Origin: Nematostella vectensis
Taxonomy: Eukaryota; Cnidaria; Anthozoa; Actiniaria; Edwardsiidae
DNA: 64,000 nucleotides
NCBI RefSeq assembly: GCF_932526225.1
Contig: NC_064040.1
Span: 622,001 to 686,000, forward strand
Reading direction: 5' to 3'
Below are positions 38,901-51,900 of this stretch, piece by piece. Under the pieces are notes generated by a model. That model did no database searches. It saw nothing but the letters and a program-made list of their open reading frames with translations, and was not told where the DNA came from. Position 1 is the first letter of the stretch, and each line of letters opens with the position of its first letter. Made by a program: the position numbers and the translations under genes.

Positions 38901-41900
38901 TTGATATACCTTTTTTTCCGAGTATACTGTTTTATTTTTCCTAATGTTACATTTTGGAATTTACATTCGAAAAAAAAATTATTGATTGTAACATTTTGGA
39001 GGTTACACTCGTAAAACAAATTCCCGAATGTAACCCTGAAGCTTTTCCCGAATGTAACCTCCAGTCCGATGTTGACTTTGCTTGGGATAGTTTACGATAC
39101 CAATAGTATTAAAAGTAATTTTCATTACGATTTCCTTCAGCAATGCCACGTTAGTCTTTTGTTGCGGGCACTTGACTACTAACGCAACGACCTGGGTTCG
39201 ATTCCCGCTGATAGCCTATTTTTTTTTCTTTATTTTTTTTTTAAATATCGATACTTAATTATACTGTTCTTGGTGTGTCATGACATAAAAAGAAGGTATA
39301 GGGACATTTTGATGTACTCTCAGCATCTTTGATGTGCTCATGCTTTGTTCAGGATCCTGTACATATTTTATGCACACAAGAACTAACTAGATTCCTTGGA
39401 TAACTTGATTAAGTAGATTCTAACATAGAGCATAGCGCTCGATAGATTGATATACCTTTTTTCCGAGTATACTGTTTTATTTTTCCTAATGTTACTTTTT
39501 GGAATTTACATTCGGAAAAAAAATTATCGATTGTAACCTTTTGGAGGTAACACTCGTAAAACAAATTCCCGAATGTAACCCTAAAGCTTTTCCCGAATGT
39601 AACCTCCAGTCCGATGGTGACTTTGCTTGGGATAGTTTACGATACCAATAGTATTAAAAGTAATTTTCATTACAATTCCCTTCAGCAATGCCACGTTAGT
39701 CTTTCGTTGCGGGCACTTGACTACTAACGCAGCGACCCGGGTTCGATTCCCGCTGATAGCCTATTTTTTTGTCTTTATTTTTTTTTTTTAAATATCGATA
39801 CTTAATTATACTGTTCTTGGTGTGTCATGACATAAAAAGAAGGTATAGGGACATTTTTATGTACTCTCAGCATCTTTGATGTGCTCATGCTTTGTTCAGG
39901 ATCCTGCACATATTTTATGCACACAAGAACTAACTAGATTTCTTGGATAACTTGATTAAGTAGATTCTAACATAGAGCATAGCGCTCGATAGATTGATAT
40001 ACCTTTTTTCCGAGTATACTGTTTTATTTTTCCTAATGTTACTTTTTGGAATTTACATTCCGAAAAAAAATTATCGATTGTAACCTTTTGGAGGTTACAC
40101 TCGTAAAACAAATTCCCGAATGTAACCCTGAAGCTTTTCCCGAATGTAACCTCCAGTCCGATGGTGACTTTGCTTGGGATAGTTTACGATACCAATAGTA
40201 TTAAAAGTAATTTTCATTACAATTCCCTTCAGCAATGCCACGTTAGTCTTTCGTTGCGGGCACTTGACTACTAACGCAGCGACCCGGGTTCGATTCCCGC
40301 TGATAGCCTATTTTTTTTTCTTTTTTTTTTTTTTAAATATCGATACTTAATTATACTGTTCTTGGTGTGTCATGACATAAAAACTAAGGTATAGGGACAT
40401 TTTGATGTACTCTCAGCATCTTTGATGTGCTCATGCTTTGTTCAGGATCCTGTACATATTTTATGCACACAAGAACTAACTAGATTCCTTGGATAACTTG
40501 ATTAAGTAGATTCTAACATAGAGCATAGCGCTCGATAGATTGATATACCTTTTTTTCCGAGTATACTGTTTTATTTTTCCTAATATTACTTTTTGGAATT
40601 TACATTCGGAAAAAAAATTATCGATTGTAACCTTTTGGAGGTTACACTCGTAAAACAAATTCCCGAATGTAACCCTAAAGCTTTTCCCGAATGTAACCTC
40701 CAGTACGATGGTGACTTTGCTTGGGATAGTTTACGATACCAATAGTATTAAAAGTAATTTTCATTACAATTCCCTTCAGCAATGCCACGTTAGTCTTTCG
40801 TTGCGGGCACTTGACTACTACCGCAGCTACCCGGGTTCGATTCCCGCTGATAGCCTATTTTTTTTTTCTTTATTTTTTTTTAAATATCGATACTTAATTA
40901 TACTGTTTTTGGTGTGTCATGACATAAAAAGAAGGTATAGGTACATTTTTATGTACTCTCAGCATCTTTGATGTGCTCATGCTTTGTTCAGGATCCTGTA
41001 CATATTTTATGCGCACAAGAACTAACTAGATTCCTTGGATAACTTGATTAAGTAGATTCTAACATAGAGCATAGCGCTCGATAGATTGATATACCTTTTT
41101 TTCCGAGTATACTGTTTTATTTTTCCTAATGTTACATTTTGGAATTTACATTCGGAAAAAAAATTATTGATTGTAACATTTTGGAGGTTACACTCGTAAA
41201 ACAAATTCCCGAATGTAACCCTGAAGCTTTTCCCGAATGTAACCTCCAGTCCGATGTTGACTTTGCTTGGGATAGTTTACGATACCAATAGTATTAAAAG
41301 TAATTTTCATTACGATTTCCTTCAGCAATGCCACGTTAGTCTTTCGTTGCGGGCACTTGACTACTAACGCAACGACCCGGGTTCGATTCCCGCTGATAGC
41401 CTATTTTTTTTTTTTTTTTTTTTTTTTTAAATATCGATACTTAATTATACTGTTCTTGGTGTGTCATGACATAAAAAGAAGGTATAGGGACATTTTGATG
41501 TACTCTCAGCATCTTTGATGTGCTCATGCTTTGTTCAGGATCCTGTACATATTTTATGCACACAAGAACTAACTAGATTCCTTGGATAACTTGATTAAGT
41601 AGATTCTAACATAGAGCATAGCGCTCGATAGATTGATATACCTTTTTTACCGAGTATACTGTTTTATTTTCCTAATGTTACTTTTTGGAATTTACATTCG
41701 GAAAAAAAATTATCGATTGTAACCTTTTGGAGGTTACACTCGTAAAACAAATTCCCGAATGTAACCCTAAAGCTTTTCCCGAATGTAACCTCCAGTACGA
41801 TGGTGACTTTGCTTGGGATAGTTTACGATACCAATAGTATTAAAAGTAATTTTCATTACAATTCCCTTCAGCAATGCCACGTTAGTCTTTCGTTGCGGGC

Positions 41901-44900
41901 ACTTGACTACTACCGCAGCTACCCGGGTTCGATTCCCGCTGATAGCCTATTTTTTTTTTCTTTATTTTTTTTTAAATATCGATACTTAATTATACTGTTT
42001 TTGGTGTGTCATGACATAAAAAGAAGGTATAGGTACATTTTTATGTACTCTCAGCATCTTTGATGTGCTCATGCTTTGTTCAGGATCCTGTACATATTTT
42101 ATGCGCACAAGAACTAACTAGATTCCTTGGATAACTTGATTAAGTAGATTCTAACATAGAGCATAGCGCTCGATAGATTGATATATCTTTTTTTCCGAGT
42201 ATACTGTTTTATTTTTCCTAATGTTACATTTTGGAATTTACATTCGAAAAAAAAATTATTGATTGTAACATTTTGGAGGTTACACTCGTAAAACAAATTC
42301 CCGAATGTAACCCTGAAGCTTTTCCCGAATGTAACCTCCAGTCCGATGTTGACTTTGCTTGGGATAGTTTACGATACCAATAGTATTAAAAGTAATTTTC
42401 ATTACGATTTCCTTCAGCAATGCCACGTTAGTCTTTCGTTGCGGGCACTTGACTACTAACGCAACGACCCGGGTTCGATTCCCGCTGATAGCCTATTTTT
42501 TTTTTTTTTTTTTTTTTTTTTAAATATCGATACTTAATTATACTGTTCTTGGTGTGTCATGACATAAAAAGAAGGTATAGGGACATTTTGATGTACTCTC
42601 AGCATCTTTGATGTGCTCATGCTTTGTTCAGGATCCTGTACATATTTTATGCACACAAGAACTAACTAGATTCCTTGGATAACTTGATTAAGTAGATTCT
42701 AACATAGAGCATAGCGCTCGATAGATTGATATACCTTTTTTCCGAGTATACTGTTTTATTTTTCCTAATGTTACTTTTTGGAATTTACATTCGGAAAAAA
42801 AATTATCGATTGTAACCTTTTGGAGGTAACACTCGTAAAACAAATTCCCGAATGTAACCCTAAAGCTTTTCCCGAATGTAACCTTCAGTCCGATGGTGAC
42901 TTTGCTTGGGATAGTTTACGATACCAATAGTATTAAAAGTAAATTTCATTACAATTCCCTTCAGCAATGCCACGTTAGTCTTTCGTTGCGGGCACTTGAC
43001 TACTAAAGCAGCGACCCGGGTTCGATTCTCGCTGATAGCCTATTTTTTTTTTTCTTTATTATTTTTTTTTTAAATATCGATACTTAATTATACTGTTCTT
43101 GGTGTGTCATGACATAAAAAGAAGGTATAGGGACATTTTTATGTACTCTAAGCATCTTTGATGTGCTCATGCTTTGTTCAGGATCCTGTACATATTTTAT
43201 GCACACAAGAACTAACTAGATTCCTTGGATAACTTGATTAAGTAGATTCTAACATAGAGCATAGCGCTCGATAGATTGATATACCTTTTTTTCCGAGTAT
43301 ACTGTTTTATTTTTCCTAATGTTACTTTTTGGAATTTACATTCGGAAAAAAATTATTGATTGTAACCTTTTGGAGGTTACACTCGTAAAACAAATTCCCG
43401 AATGTAACCCTGAAGCTTTTCCCGAATGTAACCTCCAGTCCGATGGTGACTTTGCTTGGGATAGTTTACGATACCAATAGTATTAAAAGTAATTTTCATT
43501 ACAATTCCCTTCAGCAATTACACGTTAGTTTTTCGTTGCGGGCACTTGACTACTAACGCAGCGACCCGGGTTCGATTCCCGCTGATAGCCTATTTTTTTT
43601 TCTTTATTTTTTTTTTAAATATCGATACTTAATTATACTGTTCTTGGTGTGTCATGACATAAAAAGAAGGTATAGGGACATTTTTATGTACTCTCAGCAT
43701 CTTTGATGTGCTCATGCTTTGTTCAGGATCCTGCACATATTTTATGCACACAAGAACTAACTAGATTTCTTGGATAACTTGATTAAGTAGATTCTAACAT
43801 AGAGCATAGCGCTCGATAGATTGATATACCTTTTTTCCGAGTATACTGTTTTATTTTTCCTAATGTTACTTTTTGGAATTTACATTCCGAAAAAAAATTA
43901 TCGATTGTAACCTTTTGGAGGTTACACTCGTAAAACAAATTCCCGAATGTAACCCTGAAGCTTTTCCCGAATGTAACCTCCAGTCCGATGGTGACTTTGC
44001 TTGGGATAGTTTACGATACCAATAGTATTAAAAGTAAATTTCATTACAATTCCCTTCAGCAATGCCACGTTAGTCTTTCGTTGCGGGCACTTGACTACTA
44101 CCGCAGCTACCCGGGTTCAATTTCCGCTGATAGCCTATTTTTTTTTCTTTATTTTTTTTTAAATATCGATACTTAATTATACTGTTCTTGGTGTGTCATT
44201 ACATAAAAAGAAGGTATAGGGACATTTTGATGTACTCTCAGAATCTTTGATGTGCTCATGCTTTGTTCAGGATCCTGTACATATTTTACGCACACAAGAA
44301 CTAACTAGATTCCTTGGATAACTTGATTAAGTAGATTCTAACATAGAGCATAGCGTTTGATAGATTGATATACCTTTTTTTCCGAGTATACTGTTTTATT
44401 TTTCCTAATATTACTTTTTGGAATTTACATTCGGAAAAAAAATTATCGATTGTAACCTTTTAGAGGTTACACTCGTAAAACAAATTCCCGAATGTAACCC
44501 TAAAGCTTTTCCCGAATGTAACCTCCAGTCCGATGGTGACTTTGCTTGGGATAGTTTACGATACCAATAGTATTAAAAGTAATTTTCATTACAATTCCCT
44601 TCAGCAATGCCACGTTAGTCTTTCGTTGCGGGCACTTGACTACTACCGCAGCTACCCGGGTTCGATTCCCGCTGATAGCCTATTTTTTTTTCTTTATTTT
44701 TTTTTAAATATCGATACTTAATTATACTGTTCTTGGTGTGTCATAACATAAAAAGAAGGTATAGGTACATTTTTATGTACTCTCAGCATCTTTGATGTGC
44801 TCATGCTTTGTTCAGGATCCTGTACATATTTTATGCGCACAAGAACTAACTAGATTCCTTGGATAACTTGATTAAGTAGATTCTAACATAGAGCATAGCG

Positions 44901-47900
44901 CTCGATAGATTGATATACCTTTTTTTCCGAGTATACTGTTTTATTTTTCCTAATGTTACTTTTTGGAATTTACATTCGGAAAAAAAATTATTGATTGTAA
45001 CCTTTTGGAGGTTACACTCGTAAAACAAATTCCCGAATGTAACCCTGAAGCTTTTCCCGAATGTAACCTCCAGTCCGATGTTGACTTTGCTTGGGATAGT
45101 TTACGATACCAATAGTATTAAAAGTAATTTTCATTACGATTCCCTTCAGCAATGCCACGTTAGTCTTTCGTTGCGGGCACTTGACTACTAACGCAGCGAC
45201 CCGGGTTCGATTCCCGCTGATAGCCTATTTTTTTGTTTATTTTTTTTTTTAAATATCGATACCTAATTATACTGTTCTTGGTGTGTCATGACATAAAAAG
45301 AAGGTATAGGGACATTTTGATGTACTCTTAGCATCTTTGATGTGCTCATGCTTTGTTCAGGATCCTGTACATATTTTATGCACACAAGAACTAACTAGAT
45401 TCCTTGGATAACTTGATTAAGTAGATTCTAACATAGAGCATAGCGCTCGATAGATTGATATACCTTTTTTCCGAGTATACTGTTTTATTTTTCCTAATGT
45501 TACTTTTTGGAATTTACATTCGGAAAAAAAATTGTCGATTGTAACATTTTGGAGGTAACACTCGTAAAACAAATTCCCGAATGTAACCCTAAAGCTTTTC
45601 CCGAATGTAACCTTCAGTCCGATGGTGACTTTGCTTGGGATAGTTTACGATACCAATAGTATTAAAAGTAAATTTCATTACAATTCCCTTCAGCAATGCC
45701 ACGTTAGTCTTTCGTTGCGGGCACTTGACTACTAAAGCAGCGACCCGGGTTCGATTCTCGCTGATAGCCTATTTTTTTTTTCTTTATTATTTTTTTTTAA
45801 ATATCGATACTTATTTATACTGTTCTTGGTGTGTCATGACATAAAAAGAAGGTATAGGGACATTTTCATGTACTCTCAGCATCTTTGATGTGCTCATGCT
45901 TTGTTCAGGATCCTGTACATATTTTATGCACACAAGAACTAACTAGATTCCTTGGATAACTTGATTAAGTAGATTCTAACATAGAGCATAGCGCTCGATA
46001 GATTGATATACCTTTTTTTCCGAGTATACTGTTTTATTTTTCCTAATGTTACTTTTTGGAATTTATATTCGGAAAAAAATTATTGATTGTAACCTTTTGG
46101 AGGTTACACTCGTAAAACAAATTCCCGAATGTAACCCTGAAGCTTTTCCCGAATGTAACCTCCAGTCCGATGGTGACTTTGCTTGGGATAGTTTACGATA
46201 CCAATAGTATTAAAAGTAATTTTCATTACGATTCCCTTCAGCAATGCCACGTTAGTCTTTCGTTGCGGGCACTTGACTACTAACGCAACGACCCGGGTTC
46301 GATTCCCGCTGATAGCCTATTTTTTTACTTTATTTTTTTTTTTAAATATCGATACTTAATTATACTGTTCTTGGTGTGTCATGACATAAAAAGAAGGTAT
46401 AGGGACATTTTGATGTACTCTCAGCATCTTTGATGTGCTCATGCTTTGTTCAGGATCCTGTACATATTTTATGCACACAAGAACTAACTAGATTCCTTGG
46501 ATAACTTGATTAAGTAGATTCTAACATAGAGCATAGCGCTCGATAGATTGATATACCTTTTTTCCGAGTATACTGTTTTATTTTTCCTAATGTTACTTTT
46601 TGGAATTTACATTCGGAAAAAAAATTATCGATTGTAACCTTTTGGAGGTAACACTCGTAAAACAAATTCCCGAATGTAACCCTAAAGCTTTTCCCGAATG
46701 TAACCTTCAGTCCGATGGTGACTTTGCTTGGGATAGTTTACGATACCAATAGTATTAAAAGTAATTTTCATTACGATTCCCTTCAGCAATGCCACGTTAG
46801 TCTTTCGTTGCGGGCACTTGACTACTAACGCAACGACCCGGGTTCGATTCCCGCTGATAGCCTATTTTTTTTCTTTATTTTTTTTTTTAAATATCGATAC
46901 TTAATTATACTGTTCTTGGTGTGTCATGACATAAAAAGAAGGTATAGGGACATTTTGATGTACTCTCAGCATCTTTGATGTGCTCATGCTTTGTTCAGGA
47001 TCCTGTACATATTTTATGCACACAAGAACTAACTAGATTCCTTGGATAACTTGATTAAGTAGATTCTAACATAGAGCATAGCGCTCGATAGATTGATATA
47101 CCTTTTTTCCGAGTATACTGTTTTATTTTTCCTAATGTTACTTTTTGGAATTTACATTCGGAAAAAAAATTATCGATTGTAACCTTTTGGAGGTAACACT
47201 CGTAAAACAAATTCCCGAATGTAACCCTAAAGCTTTTCCCGAATGTAACCTTCAGTCCGATGGTGACTTTGCTTGGGATAGTTTACGATACCAATAGTAT
47301 TAAAAGTAAATTTCATTACAATTCCCTTCAGCAATGCCACGTTAGTCTTTCGTTGCGGGCACTTGACTACTAAAGCAGCGACCCGGGTTCGATTCTCGCT
47401 GATAGCCTATTTTTTTTTTCTTTATTATTTTTTTTTAAAATATCGATACTTAATTATACTGTTCTTGGTGTGTCATGACATAAAAAGAAGGTATAGGGAC
47501 ATTTTTATTTACTCTCAGCATCTTTGATGTGCTCATGCTTTGTTCAGGATCCTGTACATATTTTATGCACACAAGAACTAACTAGATTCCTTGGATAACT
47601 TGATTAAGTAGATTCTAACATAGAGCATAGCGCTCGATAGATTGATATACCTTTTTTTCCGAGTATACTGTTTTATTTTTCCTAATGTTACTTTTTGGAA
47701 TTTACATTCAAAAAAAAATTATTGATTGTAACCTTTTGGAGGTTACACTCGTAAAACAAATTCCCGAATGTAACCCTGAAGCTTTTCCCGAATGTAACCT
47801 CCAGTCCGATGGTGACTTTGCTTGGGATAGTTTACGATACCAATAGTATTACAAGTAATTTTCATTACAATTCCCTTCAGCAATGCCACGTTAGTCTTTC

Positions 47901-49600
47901 GTTGCGGGCACTTGACTACTAACGCAGCGACCCGGGTTCGATTCCCGCTGATAGCCTATTTTTTTTTCTTTATTATTTTTTTTTAAATATCGATACTTAA
48001 TTATACTGTTCTTGGTGTGTCATGACATAAAAAGAAGGTATAGGGACATTTTTATGTACTCTCAGCATCTTTGATGTGCTCATGCTTTGTTCAGGATCCT
48101 GTACATATTTTATGCACACAAGAACTAACTAGATTCCTTGGATAACTTGATTAAGTAGATTCTAACATAGAGCATAGCGCTCGATAGATTGATATACCTT
48201 TTTTACCGAGTATACTGTTTTATTTTCCTAATGTTACTTTTTGGAATTTACATTCGGAAAAAAAATTATCGATTGTAACCTTTTGGAGGTTACACTCGTA
48301 AAACAAAGTCCCGAATGTAACCCTGAAGCTTTTCCCGAATGTAACCTCCAGTCCGATGGTGACTTTGCTTGGGATAGTTTAAGATACCAATAGTATTAAA
48401 AGTAATTTTCATTACAACTCCCTTCAGCAATGCCACGTTAGTCTTTCGTTGCGGGCACTTGACTACTAACGCAGCTACCCGGGTTCGATTCCCGCTGATA
48501 GCCTATTTTTTTTTTCTTAATTTTTTTTTAAATATCGATACTTAATTATACTGTTCTTGGTATGTCATGACATAAAAAGAAGGTATAGGGACATTTTGAT
48601 GTACTCTCAGCATCTTTGATGTGCTCATGCTTTGTTCAGGATCCTGTACATATTTTATGCACACAAGAACTAACTAGATTCCTTGGATAACTTGATTAAG
48701 TAGATTCTAACATAGAGCATAGCGCTCGATAGATTGATATACCTTTTTTTCCGAGTATACTGTTTTATTTTTCCTAATATTACTTTTTGGAATTTACATT
48801 CGGAAAAAAAATTATCGATTGTAACCTTTTGGAGGTTACACTCGTAAAACAAATTCCCGAATGTAACCCTAAAGCTTTTCCCGAATGTAACCTCCAGTCC
48901 GATGGTGACTTTGCTTGGGATAGTTTACGATACCAATAGTATTAAAAGTAATTTTCATTACAATTCCCTTCAGCAATGCCACGTTAGTCTTTCGTTGCGG
49001 GCACTTGACTACTACCGCAGCTACCCGGGTTCGATTCCCGCTGATAGCCTATTTTTTTTTTCTTTATTTTTTTTTTAAATATCGATACTTAATTATACTG
49101 TTCTTGGTGTGTCATGACATAAAAAGAAGGTATAGGTACATTTTTATGTACTCTCAGCATCTTTGATGTGCTCATGCTTTGTTCAGGATCCTGTACATAT
49201 TTTATGCGCACAAGAGCTAACTAGATTCCTTGGATAACTTGATTAAGTAGATTCTAACATAGAGCATAGCGCTCGATAGATTGATATACCTTTTTTTCCG
49301 AGTATACTGTTTTATTTTTCCTAATGTTACTTTTTGGAATTTACATTCGGAAAAAAAAATTTTGATTGTAACCTTTTGGAGGTTACACTCGTAAAACAAA
49401 TTCCCGAATGTAACCCTGAAGCTTTTCCCGAATGTAACCTCCAGTCCGATGTTGACTTTGCTTGGGATAGTTTACGATACCAATAGTATTAAAAGTAATT
49501 TTCATTACGCTTCCCTTCAGCAATGCCACGTTAGACTTTCGTTGCGGGCACTTGACTACTAACGCAACGACCCGGGTTCGATTCCCGCTGATAGCCTAAT
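35942..49600 (+). repeat. Array segment rich in two-unit variants, with block N copy 2
   Basis: Contains the two-unit variant (GCAGCTACCC unit followed by CGCAACGACC unit) at B boxes 38649/39195, 40834/41380, 41926/42472 and 49028/49575; offsets among the first three pairs are 2,185 and 1,092 bp. Block N copy 2 is at about 42520-44140. Units with AAAGCAGCG plus GATTCTCGCTG occur at 43019, 45748 and 47386. Two chimeric units lie near 41640-41780 and 46640-46860. Confidence 0.78.
41404..41428 (+). repeat. Uninterrupted T tract, 25 bases
   Basis: Pure T from the tRNA-like 3' end to AAATATCGATA. The neighbouring copy of the same subtype at 42496-42521 has 26 T, consistent with the 1,092-bp duplication in this place. 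Length calls in such runs are error-prone. Confidence 0.8.
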
Positions 49601-51900
49601 TTTTTTCTTTATTTTTTTTTTAAATATCGATACTTAATTATACTGTTCTTGGTGTGTCATGACATGAAAAGAAGGTATAGGGACATTTTGATGTACTCTC
49701 AGCATCTTTGATGTGCTCATGCTTTGTTCAGGATCCTGTACATATTTTATGCACACAAGAACTAACTAGATTCCTTGGATAACTTGATTAAGTAGATTCT
49801 AACACAGAGCATAGCGCTCGATAGATTGATATACCTTTTTTTCCGAGTATACTGTTTTATTTTTACTAATGTTACTTTTTGGAATTTACATTCGGAAAAA
49901 AAATTATCGATTGTAACCTTTTGGAGGTTACACTCGTAAAACAAATTCCCGAATGTAACCCTAAAGCTTTTCCCGAATGTAACCTTCAGTCCAATGGTGA
50001 CTTTGCTTGGGATAGTTTACGATACCAATAGTATTAAAAGTAATTTTCATTACAATTCCCTTCAGCAATGCCACGTTAGTCTTTCGTTGCGGGCACTTGA
50101 CTACTAACGCAGCGACCCGGGTTCGATTCCGCTGATAGCCTTTTTTTTTTCTTTATTATTATTTTTTAAATATCGATACTTAATTATACTGTTCTTGGTG
50201 TGTCATGACATAAAAAGAAGGTATAGGGACATTTTTATGTACTCTCAGCATCTTTGATGTGCTCATGCTTTGTTCAGGATCCTGTACATATTTTATGCAC
50301 ACAAGAACTAACTAGATTCCTTGGATAACTTGATTAAGTAGATTCTAACATAGAGCATAGCGCTCGATAGATTGATATACCTTTTTTCCGAGTACACTGT
50401 TTTATTTTTCCTAATGTTACTTTTTGGAATTTACATTCGGAAAAAAATTATTGATTGTAACCTTTTGGAGGTTACACTCGTAAAACAAATTCCCGAATGT
50501 AACCCTGAAGCTTTTCCCGAATGTAACCTCCAGTCCGATGGTGACTTTGCTTGGGATAGTTTACGATACCAATAGTATTAAAAGTAATTTTCATTACAAT
50601 TCCCTTCAGCAATGCCACGTTAGTCTTTCGTTGCGGGCACTTGACTACTAACGCAGCGACCCGGGTTCGATTCCCGCTGATAGCCTATTTTTTTTTCTTT
50701 ATTATTTTTTTTTTAAATATCGATACTTAATTATACTGTTCTTGGTGTGTCATGACATAAAAAGAAGGTATAGGGACATTTTTATGTACTCTCAGCATCT
50801 TTGATGTGCTCATGCTTTGTTCAGGATCCTGTACATATTTTATGCACACAAGAACTAACTAGATTCCTTGAATAACTTGATTAAGTAGATTCTAACATAG
50901 AGCATAGCGCTCGATAGATTGATATACCTTTTTTTCCGAGTATACTGTTTTATTTTTCCTAATGTTACTTTTTGGAATTTACATTCGGAAAAAAATTATT
51001 GATTGTAACCTTTTGGAGGTTACACTCGTAAAACAAATTCCCGAATGTAACCCTGAAGCTTTTCCCGAATGTAACCTCCAGTCCGATGGTGACTTTGCTT
51101 GGGATAGTTTACGATACCAATAGTATTAAAAGTAATTTTCATTACAATTCCTCTCAGCAATGCCACGTTAGTCTTTCGTTGCGGGCACTTGACTACTACC
51201 GCAGCGATCCGGGTTCGATTCCCGCTGATAGCCTATTTTTTTTCTTTATTTTTTTTAAATATCGATACTTAATTATACTGTTCTTGGTGTGTCATGACAT
51301 AAAAAGAAGGTATAGGGACATTTTTATGTACTCTCAGCATCTTTGATGTGCTCATGCTTTGTTCAGGATCCTGTACATATTTTATGCACACAAGAACTAA
51401 CTAGATTCCTTGGATAACTTGATTAAGTATATTCTAACATAGAGCATAGCGCTCGATAGATTGATATACCTTTTTTACCGAGTATACTGTCTTATTTTTC
51501 TAATGTTACTTTTTGGAATTTACATTCGGAAAAAAAATAATCGATTGTAACCTTTTGGAGGTTACACTCGTAAAACAAAGTCCCGAATGTAACCCTGAAG
51601 CTTTTCCCGAATGTAACCTCCAGTCCGATGGTGACTTTGCTTGGGATAGTTTACGATACCAATAGTATTAAAAGTAATTTTCATTACAACTCCCTTCAGC
51701 AATGCCACGTTAGTCTTTCGTTGCGGGCATTTGACTACTAACGCAGCGACCCGGGTTCGATTCCCGCTGATAGCCTTTTTTTTTTCTTATTTTTTTTTAA
51801 AATATCGATACTTAATTATACTGTTCTTGGTGTGTCATGACATAAAAAGAAGGTATAGGGACATTTTTATGTACTCTCAGCATCTTTGATGTGCTCATGC
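49600..51900 (+). repeat. Higher-order block Q, copy 1
   Basis: Four units (B boxes 50120, 50664, 51212, 51754) matching 61028, 61573, 62121 and 62664 at +10,908 to +10,910 bp (20 units). Shared marks are ACATGAAAAG at about 49663, a one-base deletion giving GATTCCGCTG after the B box at 50120, a TTTATTATTATTTTTT tract, and GAGTACACTG near 50390. Confidence 0.85.
50070..50140 (+). pseudogene. tRNA-like copy with one-base deletion in the T stem
   Basis: GATTCCGCTG replaces GATTCCCGCTG. The B box itself stays intact but the 3' strand of the T stem is one base short. The same deletion is at 60978-61048, in the second copy of block Q. Confidence 0.7.
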
